NCBI GenBank assembly: GCA_038503065.1
Contig: JBCAMK010000010.1
Span: forward strand, 1,178,001-1,242,000
DNA length: 64,000 bases
DNA from: Paragyromitra xinjiangensis
Taxonomy: Eukaryota; Ascomycota; Pezizomycetes; Pezizales; Discinaceae
Reading direction: 5' to 3'
The notes under the pieces were generated by a model. The model was not told the origin of the DNA and searched no databases. It was given only the letters and a program-made list of their open reading frames with translations. Below, piece by piece: positions 25,386 to 37,965 of this stretch. The position numbers and the translations under genes are program-made. Numbering within the stretch: the first letter of the stretch is position 1; each line of letters starts with the position of its first letter.

Positions 25386-27553
25386 GGATAGGCTTTGACG
25401 GGGGGGTGGTATTTTTTTTTTTCTTCCAGTGGAGAGGGGTTGGTTGGGAAGGTTGGTTTTTTTTTTGTTTTTTTCTTTTTGTTTTTCACTTTTTTTTCTT
25501 TTCTTGGGTTGTCTTTTTCATGTGATCAGCGATGACGTTTTGCTAACGGTTTTCAGAAATATTCCAGATGAAACGACCGTAAAACGTGCTCATCCGAGTT
25601 TCACGAGCTTAATATAATCCATTAGAAAGGAGAACGATGTGTCAAGTTACCTCTGGAGAGTTAATTCGACATCGCCAGAAAAGCGCGGGCGTCCGGGGTT
25701 ATAAAAAAAAATTCTCGACGTGCTGCAGTTTGTTTGGTGGGACAGGGGACCCGCGTGTTCGCGTATAGTTGGTAGATGAGGTGATTCAGAAAAAGTTTCT
25801 TTTGCGCATATCTTTACGCTGTTCCGGAGGCATAATTGCGGATCCCCGGGGGGGGGTTTGTAGGGGGTTGTTGTTGTTGTTAGAGGGCGGTTTTACGAGG
25901 GAAGGAGTTGGACGGCTGTTTTCAAACAAAGGTTACATGTTTCTGTGGGTTTTGTTTGTGGTTTTTAGAACAGAGGTGATGGCAATGATACGGCGTTGGA
26001 ATTAGAGTCACAAAACGTGGGTTTTCAGCGCATCCACGCGCTTCACGACGATCCCATAAGTGACACCACCCACTCCGGATTCGCTCGCCGGAACCCTGAA
26101 AATGCTGGCAGGGTATACCCGCGGTGAGGGGTACGCCGATCTATACCTTACACTCGTTGGCCCCACGCAGACACAAAACAAAGCATGCGACTAATCAAGC
26201 TCGACAGGAACGGAAAAGATGGCAGCGAATAGGCAGACGAGTGAGAATGAGTGACGTAGAAAAGCAGCCGGTTTGTGAAGGCTTGGCAAAGACGGTTCAC
26301 AATCCCACCGCGTTCGGTTCTAAATTTAATGCCTGGTGCTGCTGCACGAAGCTGAAATCTGCTCTCACATTTCACGGTTTGGTGCTGGGGTTGGTGTTTT
26401 GAGGCGGACATTGAAGCGGCTCTTGGTTGAGTCGCGGTCACGGTGAATCACTCGATGTGATTTACGCTGTCGTCGACACGGCGAATAGGAGAGCCCGTAT
26501 CGGAGAAGCAAACTCTCGCGCAGATGCGTTTGTACCACAACTCGCGTTGTCCACAATAGAAGCCGACGAAAATCAAAAAAAGAAACCTTGCTTTTATTCC
26601 TTAATATTCAGCCCAGTCTCGCGTCTATCCACACTTCTTCGATTCAATGCACCTATGTCTGGGTTCGGTATAGATCCTAGTTTGAATTGATCCTCCGAAT
26701 GCGAAGTTAAAGTCCAGCCTAGAGCAGAGCCTCAAACCTACGTCCCACAAACTGGGGCAGTGCCGAAACAGAAGAAAGCTGCTGCTCTCAAATCATACGG
26801 CAGCCCAAAAGCCGCAAAATGAACTCCAGCATACGGAAGACGTACTCAATTAGAAAGCACGTACCGTATCTCGAAATTCACGGCACAATTTCCTCGATTC
26901 ACTTACGTGTCTTTTTTTCCGCTTCTCGCAAAGGCAAGTTACTTCTTGGGTGGCGTTTTTTGGTGTAATTTTGATGCACGTATGAATGAACATCGCTGGT
27001 TGCTATGGCAACAGAAGACTCCCGCATGCGCAGCCAACTAGTCATTACTCATCACTCGCTCCACGGAATCAGATATTTTACTTTTTATTAATTTATTTAA
27101 TTAGACACGTCAGGCCTCCAAAACCAAACACAATCTCCCGATAAATCCCGTTATTTCTCGGAAATTTTAGCCTCGTTTTTTTAATAATGAGGTCAAAGGC
27201 AATTTAAAGTGGATGATGCAACTTTGTCCCAATCAAGACCACAGAAAACTTCTCGGCGGGAATGCGCGCATGTGACGGTCGAAAAGAAATATGGGAAAAT
27301 TGATTAAGCTGAAAAAGTAACTACAAATCCTCCAAACAGACATGTAATTTCAAAATAACACTCTATTTCTATCATAAGTAATATCATAAACAAAAAAGAA
27401 AATCCAGCATTCACCGAATGTCACTCGGGGCTGTCCAGCTTTTTCCCGAACATTTTCCGAGTAGCCAATACTTCGAAACCCAATATCCAAAATACTGCGC
27501 TCCAGATATCCTACCTGAAATGATTCAGATAGAGGCCCCCCACAAGAATCACT
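25386..27553. other. Intergenic region between convergent F-box/ankyrin genes
   Basis: Starts with a T-rich tract (25410-25510) behind the plus-strand gene. The rest has only short frames without recognisable domains. No repeat pair or mobile element was recognised between the two paralogs. Confidence 0.5.
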
Positions 27554-29668
27554 TCACCCACGACGAGTGTTACACCGCGCAACCCACTCCGGCAATTCCT
27601 CCACCGTCTCGTCGATAGTAGCCCCCTTCGACAACAACATCCAGACAGCAGAGACATTATCTTGCCTCGCCGCATTATGGAGACAATCCTGACCAGATAC
27701 ATTCCGAGCATTCACATCTACTCCTTCATCAATCAAGAACTTAATATTCGATGCCCGGATCCCTTTATTATTCGCGAGAAAATGAAGCGCCGTGTTTCCA
27801 TGGTTATCCTTAGCCATCATATCAGCCCCCTTACCCATCAGCATCCTGAAAACCCGAGCCATACTTTTCTCCGGCCAGAATTCCGCCGCATAGTGAAGTG
27901 GTGTCCTCCCGCTCAGATCCCGACAATTGACATCCGCGCCTTTCGCAAACAACAGCTCAAGAAGCTCCCAATGGTCATCTTCAACCTCCTTCCGCGGATC
28001 CACGGGGTGATCGCAGCGGCATTTTCGTGGGTTATCCACACTGGCCTCCACCATGATTGTCTCCCGGAATTTCATAGCATGGTGAAGAACTGTCCGTCCG
28101 TTTGAGTCCCGGATATTAATACCCTTCCCAATCGACAACAAAAGTCTGATCATCCCCTTATTACAACACCAACAATCGAACGCTATATGGAGTATAGTTT
28201 TCTCCTGGAAATCCGTCATATCAGTCCTAGCCCCTCTCCGCACTAGAGCCATCGCTATATCTGCAGCCTCCGGTCCTTGGTCCATAGCTCGCTGAAGGGC
28301 GGTCCTTAAATTATTATCCCGCGCATCGATGTCAATCCCATTTTCCAAAAGCAAATTGATCATCTCCTTTTGGATTTGTAGCCGGTTTGGAATATTCAAC
28401 TCCGGCCCTTGGAACACAGCTTTATGAAGCGCTGTCTTTAAATTTTTGTCGCGGGAATTGATGTCGACGCCGTGCTCCAAAAGGATCTTAACAGACTCTA
28501 TCCTCCCCGCTCCTGCAGCCCTATGAAACCAACCCTCAAGGGCAGTAATTCTCGAGTGAGTACGAGCGTGGGGATTCTTAGCTCCATTTTTCAAAAGAAG
28601 CTGGTATATTATTGCGCGTTCGTAAAACAAAGACACGTCCAGCGCAGTCATCAAGTAATCATCCTCGTAATCGATATATGCTCCATGCTCCAAAAGCAAC
28701 TTAACCACCCGCACCTTTCCACGCTGCGTAGCTTTATGAAGCCAAGTTTTTCCATATCGATCAAGAAACTCCCTATCCAGCTTTCCAAAAAACCCCATAG
28801 CCCCAGCCCGGTCAGGACTAATAGCATCAAACAACTGATTCGACCAATCCGTAAGCCATCCACGATGCAGCCCCTGGGTCAAACTAGACTTGAACTTCTT
28901 ATCCGCCTGGAGGATAGTCAGAGCTATACAACTGCGGCTTTTCCCAGTATTCCGATTAAACCTCGCTTTCTCAATCGCTGTCGCGTGAGACCCAACCCGG
29001 TTACGAGCGTCCGTGTTCGCTCCATCACCAAGCAGGACCCAAAGACCGAGCTCGTTCCCATCCGCCACAGCGTAGTGGAGAGCCGTATTTCCGTCCAAAT
29101 CCCGCGCTTCGATGTCAATCCCGACATCCAACATCAACCCAATCATCGAATGATGGGTATTCTTCATCAACGCCCGATGAAGCAGCGTCCTCCCAAAGAC
29201 ATCCACGGCCCTAGCATCCCCTCCTCTAGCTAAGATCAACATAGCAGCCGAGGCTTCATCCCGCTCTATAGCCCATTCGAGAGCGGAAGCTTCGATGTCG
29301 GAGTCTGGAGATTCGGAAGTAGGGTATGTAATACGGATGTTAGGTCCAGACTCCAAGATCTCCTGAACCACAGCATCTTCGAATTTCCCCGGTGCTTGGT
29401 GGAGGAGTTTGCCGCTGCTAGCTCTGATTTCCATAGCTGCGCCTTGCTCCATCATGACGCGGAGCATCTTTTTATTCCCGATGGCTGCGGCGACGGAGAG
29501 TCGGATGGCTGGGTGTTTATATTTCTTTACGAGGATATCGAGAAATTCCTGAGTTAGCTCGTAGTTGAGACGACGACTAGCTCTAAGGAGAGAGAGGAAG
29601 CCGCTTCGGCTATCGAGGGATTCGGCAATCACGTTAAGGACATCACTCGGGAGGTTATTAAGTGGCAT
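27554..29668 (-). CDS. Large F-box/ankyrin-repeat protein
   Basis: Single coding exon, 704 residues, starting with MPLNNLPSDVLNVIAESLDS, an F-box-like opening (residues about 3-45, with LLRASRRLNYEL). Many ankyrin repeats follow, in at least two blocks: GRTLLHRALMKNTHHSMIGL and DGNTALHYAVADGNELGLWV early, then KTWLHKATQRGKVRVVKLLL through TPLHYAAEFWPEKS and NTALHFLANNKGIRASNIKF. Roughly residues 235-300 do not fit repeats and may be a spacer. The segment APGKFEDAVV after the first repeat matches APGKYDDSVV in the plus-strand neighbour. The likely role is an SCF substrate adaptor; the target is unknown. A probable intron sits in the 5' leader (29701-29748). The end, TVEELPEWVARCNTRRG, is not a repeat. 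Confidence 0.85.
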   Translation of the reverse strand: MPLNNLPSDVLNVIAESLDSRSGFLSLLRASRRLNYELTQEFLDILVKKYKHPAIRLSVAAAIGNKKMLRVMMEQGAAMEIRASSGKLLHQAPGKFEDAVVQEILESGPNIRITYPTSESPDSDIEASALEWAIERDEASAAMLILARGGDARAVDVFGRTLLHRALMKNTHHSMIGLMLDVGIDIEARDLDGNTALHYAVADGNELGLWVLLGDGANTDARNRVGSHATAIEKARFNRNTGKSRSCIALTILQADKKFKSSLTQGLHRGWLTDWSNQLFDAISPDRAGAMGFFGKLDREFLDRYGKTWLHKATQRGKVRVVKLLLEHGAYIDYEDDYLMTALDVSLFYERAIIYQLLLKNGAKNPHARTHSRITALEGWFHRAAGAGRIESVKILLEHGVDINSRDKNLKTALHKAVFQGPELNIPNRLQIQKEMINLLLENGIDIDARDNNLRTALQRAMDQGPEAADIAMALVRRGARTDMTDFQEKTILHIAFDCWCCNKGMIRLLLSIGKGINIRDSNGRTVLHHAMKFRETIMVEASVDNPRKCRCDHPVDPRKEVEDDHWELLELLFAKGADVNCRDLSGRTPLHYAAEFWPEKSMARVFRMLMGKGADMMAKDNHGNTALHFLANNKGIRASNIKFLIDEGVDVNARNVSGQDCLHNAARQDNVSAVWMLLSKGATIDETVEELPEWVARCNTRRG

Positions 29669-29700
29669 TGCGATCTAGAGATAATTCGTTCTAGCGAAGG

Positions 29701-29748
29701 CTGTATCATTGGTTAGTGAATATACCACTAGCATAGGAGGAAACTCAC
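29701..29748 (-). other. Predicted 5'-leader intron of the 704-residue F-box/ankyrin gene
   Basis: On the minus strand the sequence has a GTGAGT donor at 29748, a CACTAACC branch-like site and a GATACAG acceptor ending at 29701, 33 bases before the start codon. All three signals match the introns in the coding sequences nearby. Inferred only. Confidence 0.5.
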
Positions 29749-31131
29749 CTGAGCGGGTAGAGATGGTTGAAGATGGTTGAAGGGGTTCTAATTAGGAGTG
29801 GTTTAAGATCAGAATCCCTAGAAACATAAAACTCCGTTTCTTTCTAGGTTCCAAGTGACTAAACCCCAATACCAGAGGAGCTGTAACACGATACTTTTTC
29901 TTCTCAGGGAGCTAGCATACAGACAATAAGCATAACCCAGTGTATTGACTTCACCAAGTTAGTTCGGTAACGCTTCTCCTAAGAGTAAAACTCACCTCTA
30001 GAGAAAACCAGTCCTAGATAATACTCTATTTCCTGTGATCCCTTCAGGTGAAGTTCAACAACGTGACTATAACAAAAGAGAAGTCAAGAGAGAACGATAA
30101 ACGGTGCGATATGGTGATTTAAATACCCAAAAGTTTTTACTTCCCTAGTCCCATTTAGCACGAAACAATACGGAGCCCGATTTCGAACTCTATGAACAGC
30201 ATCGAGTCTAGCCTAGTACCTGCATGTATTTTCACATCAGGAGCCCTACCCACTTTGCTGTTTGCCCTAGCCTTCCTGAAGATAAAACCCCGAATTGGAA
30301 TAGTATCGTTCACATCCAAAAGCTAGATTCACAGAGGAGCTAACATCGGGCCAATTTCTTACTCTCACCCAGCTGGACAAAATTATCTGCTAAATTCCAC
30401 AGATGCCCATATTCAAAGCACGGTAAACCAAGAAACAAACATCCACCACAAAAAAAAAAGGTCGAGTCCTACATCCTCCCACCTCTTTCGCCATGTCAGC
30501 CACCAGCCGAATCCTGGAAAGGTTTACTTTTGCTGTCCAGGCCCCCACCCACAAATACACGCAAAATTCACCAGGACAGAATCATAGACGTAGCCAGTGA
30601 TAATAAAGACAACTTTTCAAGAATTAAGCACACCTAAAATACAAGACCAACCCTCAAGAAAAGGCCAGACAATGAGCAGAGTTCAGAAGAAAAACATAAA
30701 AATGACATGATCACGAAAGAGACAAAAAAACTAACTACAATCGATAAAATTCAAATTCCTCTCAAAAAGGCAACGACTCCAAATATCCTCAATTTTTGTT
30801 AACTCAACTTTAACCCACCAGCACATCCCGAATCTTTCTTTTATATATAGTAGGTATCATCCTTCTTTCGCAACCCCTTAAAGCAAAACATATGAAAATG
30901 ACCCTTTTTTGTTCCTTCGTCAACATTCGTTACCATATCATAGACATCGTACTGACTAATACAAGGCATTCGTCGACCCATCATTCAAAAATAAAGTCCA
31001 AGAAAGAAAATAGAGAAATGCACACAAAAAAAGGGTCACTAACACCCATAGACTTAAAAGGCAATAACAAATGTACTTTCCTTACAATACTGAAATAAAA
31101 AAGGAAAAAAACCAAAAGAAATACCGTCACT
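29749..31131. other. Intergenic region
   Basis: AT-rich, with A runs near 30450 and 31020-31130 and no credible coding frame. It holds the presumed promoter of the F-box/ankyrin gene on one side and the 3' end of the RRM-R3H gene on the other. Confidence 0.5.
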
Positions 31132-33231
31132 CTATTCAACCACGATTTCAACCCCAGACTGGACATCCAATTCCCCACCAGAACCTCTATTATGCTGCCT
31201 CCTAGATGCGAACCCTGCATTCCTATCCGGATCCGGTCCTCTCGGCTGTCTGGACGGTACTACCTGGCCCCTTTCCCTTTCACTTCTCACCGAATTCGCG
31301 GACGTCGGTTCGTCGCTATATGGCGACATACCTCCATACCCCCTCATCGACATACCACCATTACTACCAGCACTAACAGGAGTTGAAATATCGTAATTGC
31401 CATCCCTTCCGTTTTGACGTTCTCGGTCGATAACAAGGACACCCCTAGGATCCCGGGGATCTCGAAGGCTCGCTCCACCGACACCAAGATTACCACCCAG
31501 GGAGGACGTAAGCGACACTCCAGCAAGCCCATTCACAAGTAACGACTCACTAGCATTAGAAGCAGACACGGTAGTCCCCGTCGCTGTTGGAGTCAGACTC
31601 GGCGTCGTAGAAGTTACGCTGGCACCATAGTCGGTGTATCGAGAAATATTGCCTCCGAGGGCCGCAGGGAAACTAGCAGAAGACGGAACAGGAGATGGAG
31701 TATAAGATCGCAAGTCAGCAAATGATTTTGCTGCACGGAGATTCTGTCGGCTATGCATATCTCCACGTCCTGAAGGTGACGAAGGAATGTCCAATAGAGA
31801 ATTTCCATGACGCCCTATCGTCGAATACATCCCTGCTCCCTCAGAGCGTGCATCACTAAAATCCATAGTAGTCGCCCTAGTTAACACTCGTCGCTGATGC
31901 GATTCCACAGGATGAACGGTCGTGGGGATCGAGGGCGGGCTTATGCTTGGGGTGCCCGTGACCGGGGCCCTAAAAACATGCACCTGGCGCTGTTCACCAG
32001 TACCACGAGAAACGTGCGCCAAGGCCATGTGATGAGCAAGGGTGTGCACAATACGACGTTGCTGTGGTGAAAGCGTAGACGGAAAAATAAGAGCTTCTCG
32101 GGATAGGTCGTCGCGGAACAGCAGGAGCTGTGAATAGAACTGCAAAGTCTGTGGATCGTTCAAGTCTACGTCTGGACGTGACCATTAGTCAATGCACTCT
32201 GCACAATGCAGGCAAGTAGTATATGCGGTCCAAATGCAATACGAAGAACAACTGGCTCGAATAAAACAGAGCCTCGGGTAGAGTAATACTAACCTGGCTT
32301 TGACCGAGAAGCGCTCGGCGAAGGAGAAGTAGTTAGAGGGATATTAGGCGGCTGTTGCATTTGCACAGGCCGATGTTGCTCCTCCAACTGACCTCTCCTT
32401 TCCCTTTTTTCCCTTTCAATTCGCTCCCTTTCGACCAAGGGCAACATCTTCTTGTATTCCACCCTAAGTTTTCGGCCCTGAAGATCGAAGTGGTTTAGTA
32501 CATCAATCACATTTGCCGTTTCCTCTGCGGTGGTAAAGTTCGCGAACGCAAGACCCCTGAAAACACCATTATCAAAATGATAGTTGAAGGCGTAAGGGAG
32601 CGGCAAATTGAGATCAGTCATCAATTGTACCAATTGTTCCTTCTTTACAGCGAACGGGATATTCTTGATTACAATCGCTGTAGGTATCAGTTCCTCGTCG
32701 GGGTCCGACCCAACAGTCTCAGTATGCATAGGAGAAGGTCCCAACGGAACATTCCCCATACCGGCGAGTGGCGAGACAGTAGGCAAAGAAATGGGCGCGG
32801 TATCAGTCCACATCTAACACAAGATCACATTAGCCGCAATTCAAACCCTATAGCTCCTCCCTAAAGCAACAAGGATTACATACCGCTGGCAAAGCACTCC
32901 TTTGCCTTGACGGAGTCTTGATCCTGCCTGTAGCGCCACCCATAGCAGCCAGAGCACCAGCACCCCCAAAACTACTCGCATTCCAAGTTTGCGCCCCCGA
33001 ATCGTAACCGTAACCCGTGACAGCCGCGTTCAAACGGGAGGTGTCGTACCGGTTTGTGTCGAATCTGGCAGCATGATCCTCGGCAGTGTAGAGACCACTC
33101 TGAGAGGCAAATGTTTCGAAATGCCTCGAGGATGCTCGGTGAAGGCTCTGGTGCTGTTGGGGCTGGTGTTGGCCCGTTGGTGATCTTGACGATCCGATGG
33201 TGTCATAGTATCCGTCGTGGTGGCTACTCAT
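31132..33231 (-). CDS. RRM and R3H domain RNA-binding protein, Pin4/Cip1-Cip2 type
   Basis: Three exons on the minus strand: 33231-32884, 32813-32294 and 32171-31132. Intron 1 is GTATGT...GTTAG. Intron 2 is GTTAGT...TGACTAAT...TCCAG. Phases agree, giving 635 residues. An RRM spans about residues 160-236, with AIVIKNIPFAVKKEQLVQLM and the RNP1-like GLAFANF. A charged helix rich in Arg and Glu (ERERIEREKRERR) follows. An R3H domain begins at the exon 2/3 junction (LNDPQTLQFYSQLLLFRDD, then the PQQRRIVHTLAHHMALAH core). This RRM-helix-R3H order is typical of budding yeast Pin4 and fission yeast Cip1/Cip2, which bind RNA and affect stress mRNAs or cell-cycle re-entry. The C-terminal 270 residues are Ser/Gly/Arg-rich and look disordered. 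The start ATG follows a leader with no intron that I can see. Confidence 0.85.
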
Positions 33232-36200
33232 GTTTTCTCGTGGAAAAAATATAACCGGGGATTCTAAGTTTGGGGAAGAGCTGATAAAATAGGGGCTGTG
33301 GTTTAGTTTAAGAATTGAAGATATCGAAACCCCTTTGTTTTGAAAACCTTTGAAGATCACCTCGAAATGAAACGCTACCGATTCGACGTAACCGGGGCTC
33401 TCTAGATTCTGTAGCTCGGTAACGATATTTCGTGGCTGGAATTAAAAATGTATTGTGGCAAGCGTGGAATTAGTGGTTTTTGGGTATCGTCGTGCCTTCT
33501 CCGTAAAATCGTCTCCAGTACAGTGAAAAAAAATCGTAACGTCAAAAACTAGAAATACGTAACCCCGTAATGAAGATGCCGAAAATAGTATACGTTGATG
33601 CCTTTTTTGAATAGGGAGGATGTCTTTTATCTTGTTCTCTCAATATTGTCACAAAGTCGTCTTTGTTGCGTGGCTCGTGAACAATCGTTAAAAGGCGTGG
33701 GTCTCGTTAACGAAAAAGGGGCGGGGAAGTCGTAATGATGAGGGGTTTGTTTTTTTTTTTTTTGTCTTCAGTCTCTCGTTATGTATTGGCAAGGGTCTTC
33801 CAATCCACCAACGATGTTTTGGTGGCGGAGATTCGTGAAGAAGGGAGAGGTTGTGGAGTGAGTGATGAGATGAATAGGAGAGAGAAGGGACCTGAAGGGG
33901 TGGAGGAGGGGTGGATGACTGAGTGTGACGGCCTGGTCGAAAAAGGAGGTGGGATCGAACCGACGGGGGGGCCACACGGGTAGTATGATAGCTACGGGGG
34001 ACGGTTCGGCCAGCAACAGAGCTGGTTCAAAAAATGAAATGAGAAAAAAAGATGGGAAAAATCAAAAAATCAATGCAACGAAAGCACGGGCGTGTACGAA
34101 TAGGCGAATCAGATGTGGCTTTCACTTGCTCACCCAAGAACTTCGCAGCTGGCTGACCACTTGGAGATGCGAAGAGCGTGAGGGTACTGGATGGATGAAT
34201 GGGAAGGATCTTCCAAGTTATGTATAGTAGATTATCCTGCGAAGAGGCACGGGAGCAACGACGGCTAGCTGTCTGGTTGGTTGAGATGCGATGCGATGCG
34301 AGGGAGGAATGAGGGAAAAGCAGAGAGGGAAGCAAGTGGACGGCGGGCAGTGGACATTCAGTGGACACCAGCTGGAGGAAAGGGGTCACAGCCAAAAGGA
34401 AGATTCCCGTACGGCTTGGATGAGTAAAGTCAAAAGGCTCACTTTGCGCCGGTGTGGCTCTTTGGCCATCCAAGTACTCGGCGGATTCCTCTGGTTGGAG
34501 GACGGCGGAGTGGAGATGAGTGAGAACAGGAGGACGTGCACGGAATGGATCCTCAGGAGCCAGGACCAAGTAATGATATCGTGGCTACATGTAATTCTAC
34601 AATACATACATACATGTAGACCTGAAGGTTTGTGGCAATAACTCTGGCATGCAAGCAGCCTGCCTGACGAGAAACCGAAGAATGATGTTATGTCAAACAA
34701 GTACATACAATTTATGCGGACTGCCTAGGCAAAACACCATCCATCTACATACGGCTCAAGAAACTCCGACAAGAACCTGCTCCGATGTGTCCTGACTCGG
34801 GAGGTACAAGGGTGGCGGTCAGAAATATGTACATGTATGTATGTACCGGTACCTGTCTAGCTGCGTGTGCCACTGGTAACTCTGAAGTGCTGTCGTGTAC
34901 CTGCTCTACTGCAACGATGTACGGTAGAACAGGGCTCATCCAGGGTCGACCGACGAACATGAAGTTATCGTGCGTGGCCTCAACCTCCAAAGCGAGGACC
35001 CAGAACCTAACGGAACGCTGCGTTCCAGAAAAATACATATATCAAGAAACACTTAGCAAATAAATCTTGAAATTCTCGTCATCCTCCTCCCCCCTTTTCC
35101 CCACCTTCATACAAAACCTCCCCTCTTCCGGACCCCTATCAATCAATATCGGTCAAGGAGGTTTATATCACGCTAAACTTAATTAGCACCAGACTTCCCG
35201 CTTGGGCCACATTTTATACCCTGTCGGTATCCCGCTGTAGCATCCTGGGAACGAACGAACGCCAAACTGTCCATGAATCATGATCACGCCAATCGAGTGC
35301 CCTCCGAGTCCTACAATCAGTACACGATACACAAACAAAACAAAAAACCAGGTAAACTGAGAAACATCCCACGAAAAGAAAGGAAGGGGCGAAAAAGATA
35401 AAAAATAATTCACTATCTCGATCACGATCATCGACGCTCAAAAGCAAAGCACACTTCTTAGGTACCGAAAACCGCCGCAAAAGCCAAAGAAAAAAAAAAG
35501 AAAAAAGCATGTACATACAGATAAGATTTATGTTGGAAACCCGAATCCAATAGTTATAGTAACTATAGGTTTTCGGTAACTCCCCACCCAAATACGCACA
35601 GAAAGCACCTCGAAGAAAAAAAATGGATAAAACGGGATGAACGATGTGGTACCAAAACGACTTGCATGCTATCCCATGCATCTGTTGGGTCTGGATACAT
35701 CACGTGAAAACGGGGTGTTACGAACTATCACCACTTTAGGCTTTCTGCTGCAAAGTTTGAGATGCTGCTGTTGGAGCCTTCCTCTTTGAGATTGTTAATT
35801 ATCGCTGGGGAATTTGTGTATGTACGTACTAAGGAAGGATTTTGTCGAGTTCTTAGAACACGGAAATTTGCAAGGACTTTCGACTTGGGCGGTGGCCACC
35901 TACATATGCAGTCTCTGGGGTTTGAGATAGATACTGCGGACTACACGCAACTTCAAGAGCTCCGGGTTTTTCCATGAACAGTTCTATACGAACATATTTG
36001 AACCCAATTACCATTAAAGAATGAACGCTATAGCCCCTCCAAGCAGGCGAACCGCACTTCGCTACTGCCTGCTGCCCTGCAGCCGCGCAATCAATGCATA
36101 TCAATTTCTTCTAGCCAAGTCACAAGGGCAAACCAGCAGGTCCAGCTCAAAAGGAAAGACGACGCGGCCCTAATTGGATAATGATGAATCCCGTGCACAA

Positions 36201-36845
36201 AAGGGGCATTTCCGGGAGCCATATCACGTACGATTCTGACCCACGGATATCAAACTCTGCAACCGAAAGACGTCCACCCCCGGACCCGGAAACCCCTATC
36301 TTTGCCGGATATCCTTAGGCGGGCGGGGCGGACGGATACCTGCAAACAAGGGTTCCGTAGATCCCGAAGCCACTGTTTCGGAATCGATGGAACTGTGCTA
36401 GGGCCTCCGGCGACAATGGGACGGATGGAATCCGATGGCAGTCGTCGGCATGGTTGAAAGGGAGTGCTATTTAGTGCGAGAACGAAGTCCTACAGCTCAG
36501 TTGGAAGAAATGTGGATTTTTATTTATTTATTCTTTTTTTATTATTTTGCATCTGCTGATGATATGTACAGGACCCCTCAGTATCTGGACCAGCAACTGA
36601 TACCTCTGAATATGTCCTCCAGATAACTGGTTATACCAACAGGACCGACCACCCACAGCCCAGTTCCCAACTTCAAAAACTAACAAGGCGAGGTTTCACA
36701 GCTCCCTTGAGTAGAAATACTTTCAACTCGTTTCCCATGCGGGCATGCACAGCGGGAAATATTACTCTCATCAACGTTTGGCTCGTTATATTCTACACCT
36801 CAGTTCATCAGGGATGTGCTTTCAGACAGCTCTCGTCATGGGACA
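33232..36845. other. Intergenic region
   Basis: Contains the promoter of the RRM-R3H gene at its left side. Frames of 155-180 codons on the minus strand at 34027-34569 and 35214-35681 have no recognisable domain, and their hydrophobic stretches come from A/T runs. At 34284-34300 there is a GATGC/GCGAT short repeat. No RNA gene was recognised. Confidence 0.45.
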
Positions 36846-37965
36846 TCACTTACCAACAAACGTCGTCCAAAACTCGAACCCCACCACCAGAAGCGAAGCC
36901 ACCGCAATAACCTGACCAAACCCCCACTTCTCCTCCGCATCCCTATCATTCAACAAGCTCTTATTCGCTAACCGATACTGACACACTCCATTCAAAGTGA
37001 CAATGATCCAAGCACACGTAACCAACTGCCACATCCACAGGTTGAAGACAATATCCCTGATGAGTTCAGACCACCCGTATTTCACCTCCGGCCTAAACCA
37101 CGTGCATCCCCTAATCCCACTGAGCATGACTGGGAGGTATCCTGACACGAATAACGACATAGTGGCTATGACCCAACCTAGCATCGCATCACGATCGCTG
37201 TAACCCCCGCTACAATATGACGCCGTGCAGGCGCGGAAACAATAGGTCTCCAGGTTCCACCGTCTTCGCAGATTCGCATAGGTACACGCGCAGTAAATGG
37301 TGTACAGCATACCGTACATCGCGATTCCAGCAAGCCTCACTCGTCGATGCCGCATACGGAGCTTGGGATCTGATGCATATATGAATAGTAACTGATGCGC
37401 CTGCGAGGTCATCCAGCCGATATTGGCTACCTGGACGGCATGATAGGCTGTCAAACTCGATAGTTGGGATAACGCCGCAATCATAAGCGCAATTCCGGAT
37501 AACGTTTGTATGTCAGACATGAGAACTATCATATCTGCCATCATTGTCACGTGGGTGGGGTTTGTGGGGCGTAGTTCGCCCACAAGTGACGGGAGCCCAC
37601 GCAGACTACGAGTGCGGATTATGTGCCGAAATGCAGAACCGGGGAAAGCTTTAAGACGTGTCCAACGGCCAGAGACGTAATACATGTAGACGCCAATTAA
37701 GAACGCGAAGAAGCCCTGGAAGAAGAAGGCTATGAGTACCTGTTGGGACGTGATTTTAGACTCAATCTCAATGTGAAACGTGGGTTACGAGGCTGTAGGG
37801 CGGACTCACGCCGATCCCACTAATATCGGGATTCGATGCTATCGTTGCTCTGCATTCATGAACTACCAGTGGTCCGTCCATATCTGATTCTACCGTGTTT
37901 TCAATATCTTCGGCTTGAAAAAAAATATCATTAACAATCCAGCGCAAGAAGTTTCCCGAAAACAT
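36846..37965 (-). CDS. Multi-pass integral membrane protein (about seven helices)
   Basis: Two exons on the minus strand, 37965-37810 and 37739-36846. The 70-bp intron starts GTGAGT and ends CAACAG, phase 0; the protein has 349 residues. The first 52 residues are acidic and soluble. Hydrophobic segments then begin at VLIAFFFQGFFAFLIGVYMY and recur about seven times, ending with VIAVASLLVVGFEFWTTFVG. The segment SDIQTLSGIALMIAALSQL followed by YHAVQVANIGWMTSQAHQLL resembles a widespread uncharacterised family of membrane proteins in filamentous ascomycetes (my recollection of the pattern). The function is unknown. The stop codon overlaps a perfect donor, GTAAGTGATG (from 36853). A possible third exon from 36792 to 36680 would add about 37 residues, so the C-terminus is uncertain. 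Confidence 0.7.

Noticed and set aside
33930..34000. A TTCGATCC-like T-loop on the minus strand, suggesting a tRNA
   Set aside because: The flanking bases do not form a five-pair T stem, and no matching acceptor or D arm is present upstream.
34027..34569. 180-codon minus-strand frame
   Set aside because: No recognisable domain, Ser/Pro-rich with a hydrophobic end from A/T runs; no splice continuation.
35214..35681. 155-codon minus-strand frame with hydrophobic stretches
   Set aside because: The Phe/Leu-rich stretches are produced by A-rich plus-strand tracts; no family or splice support.
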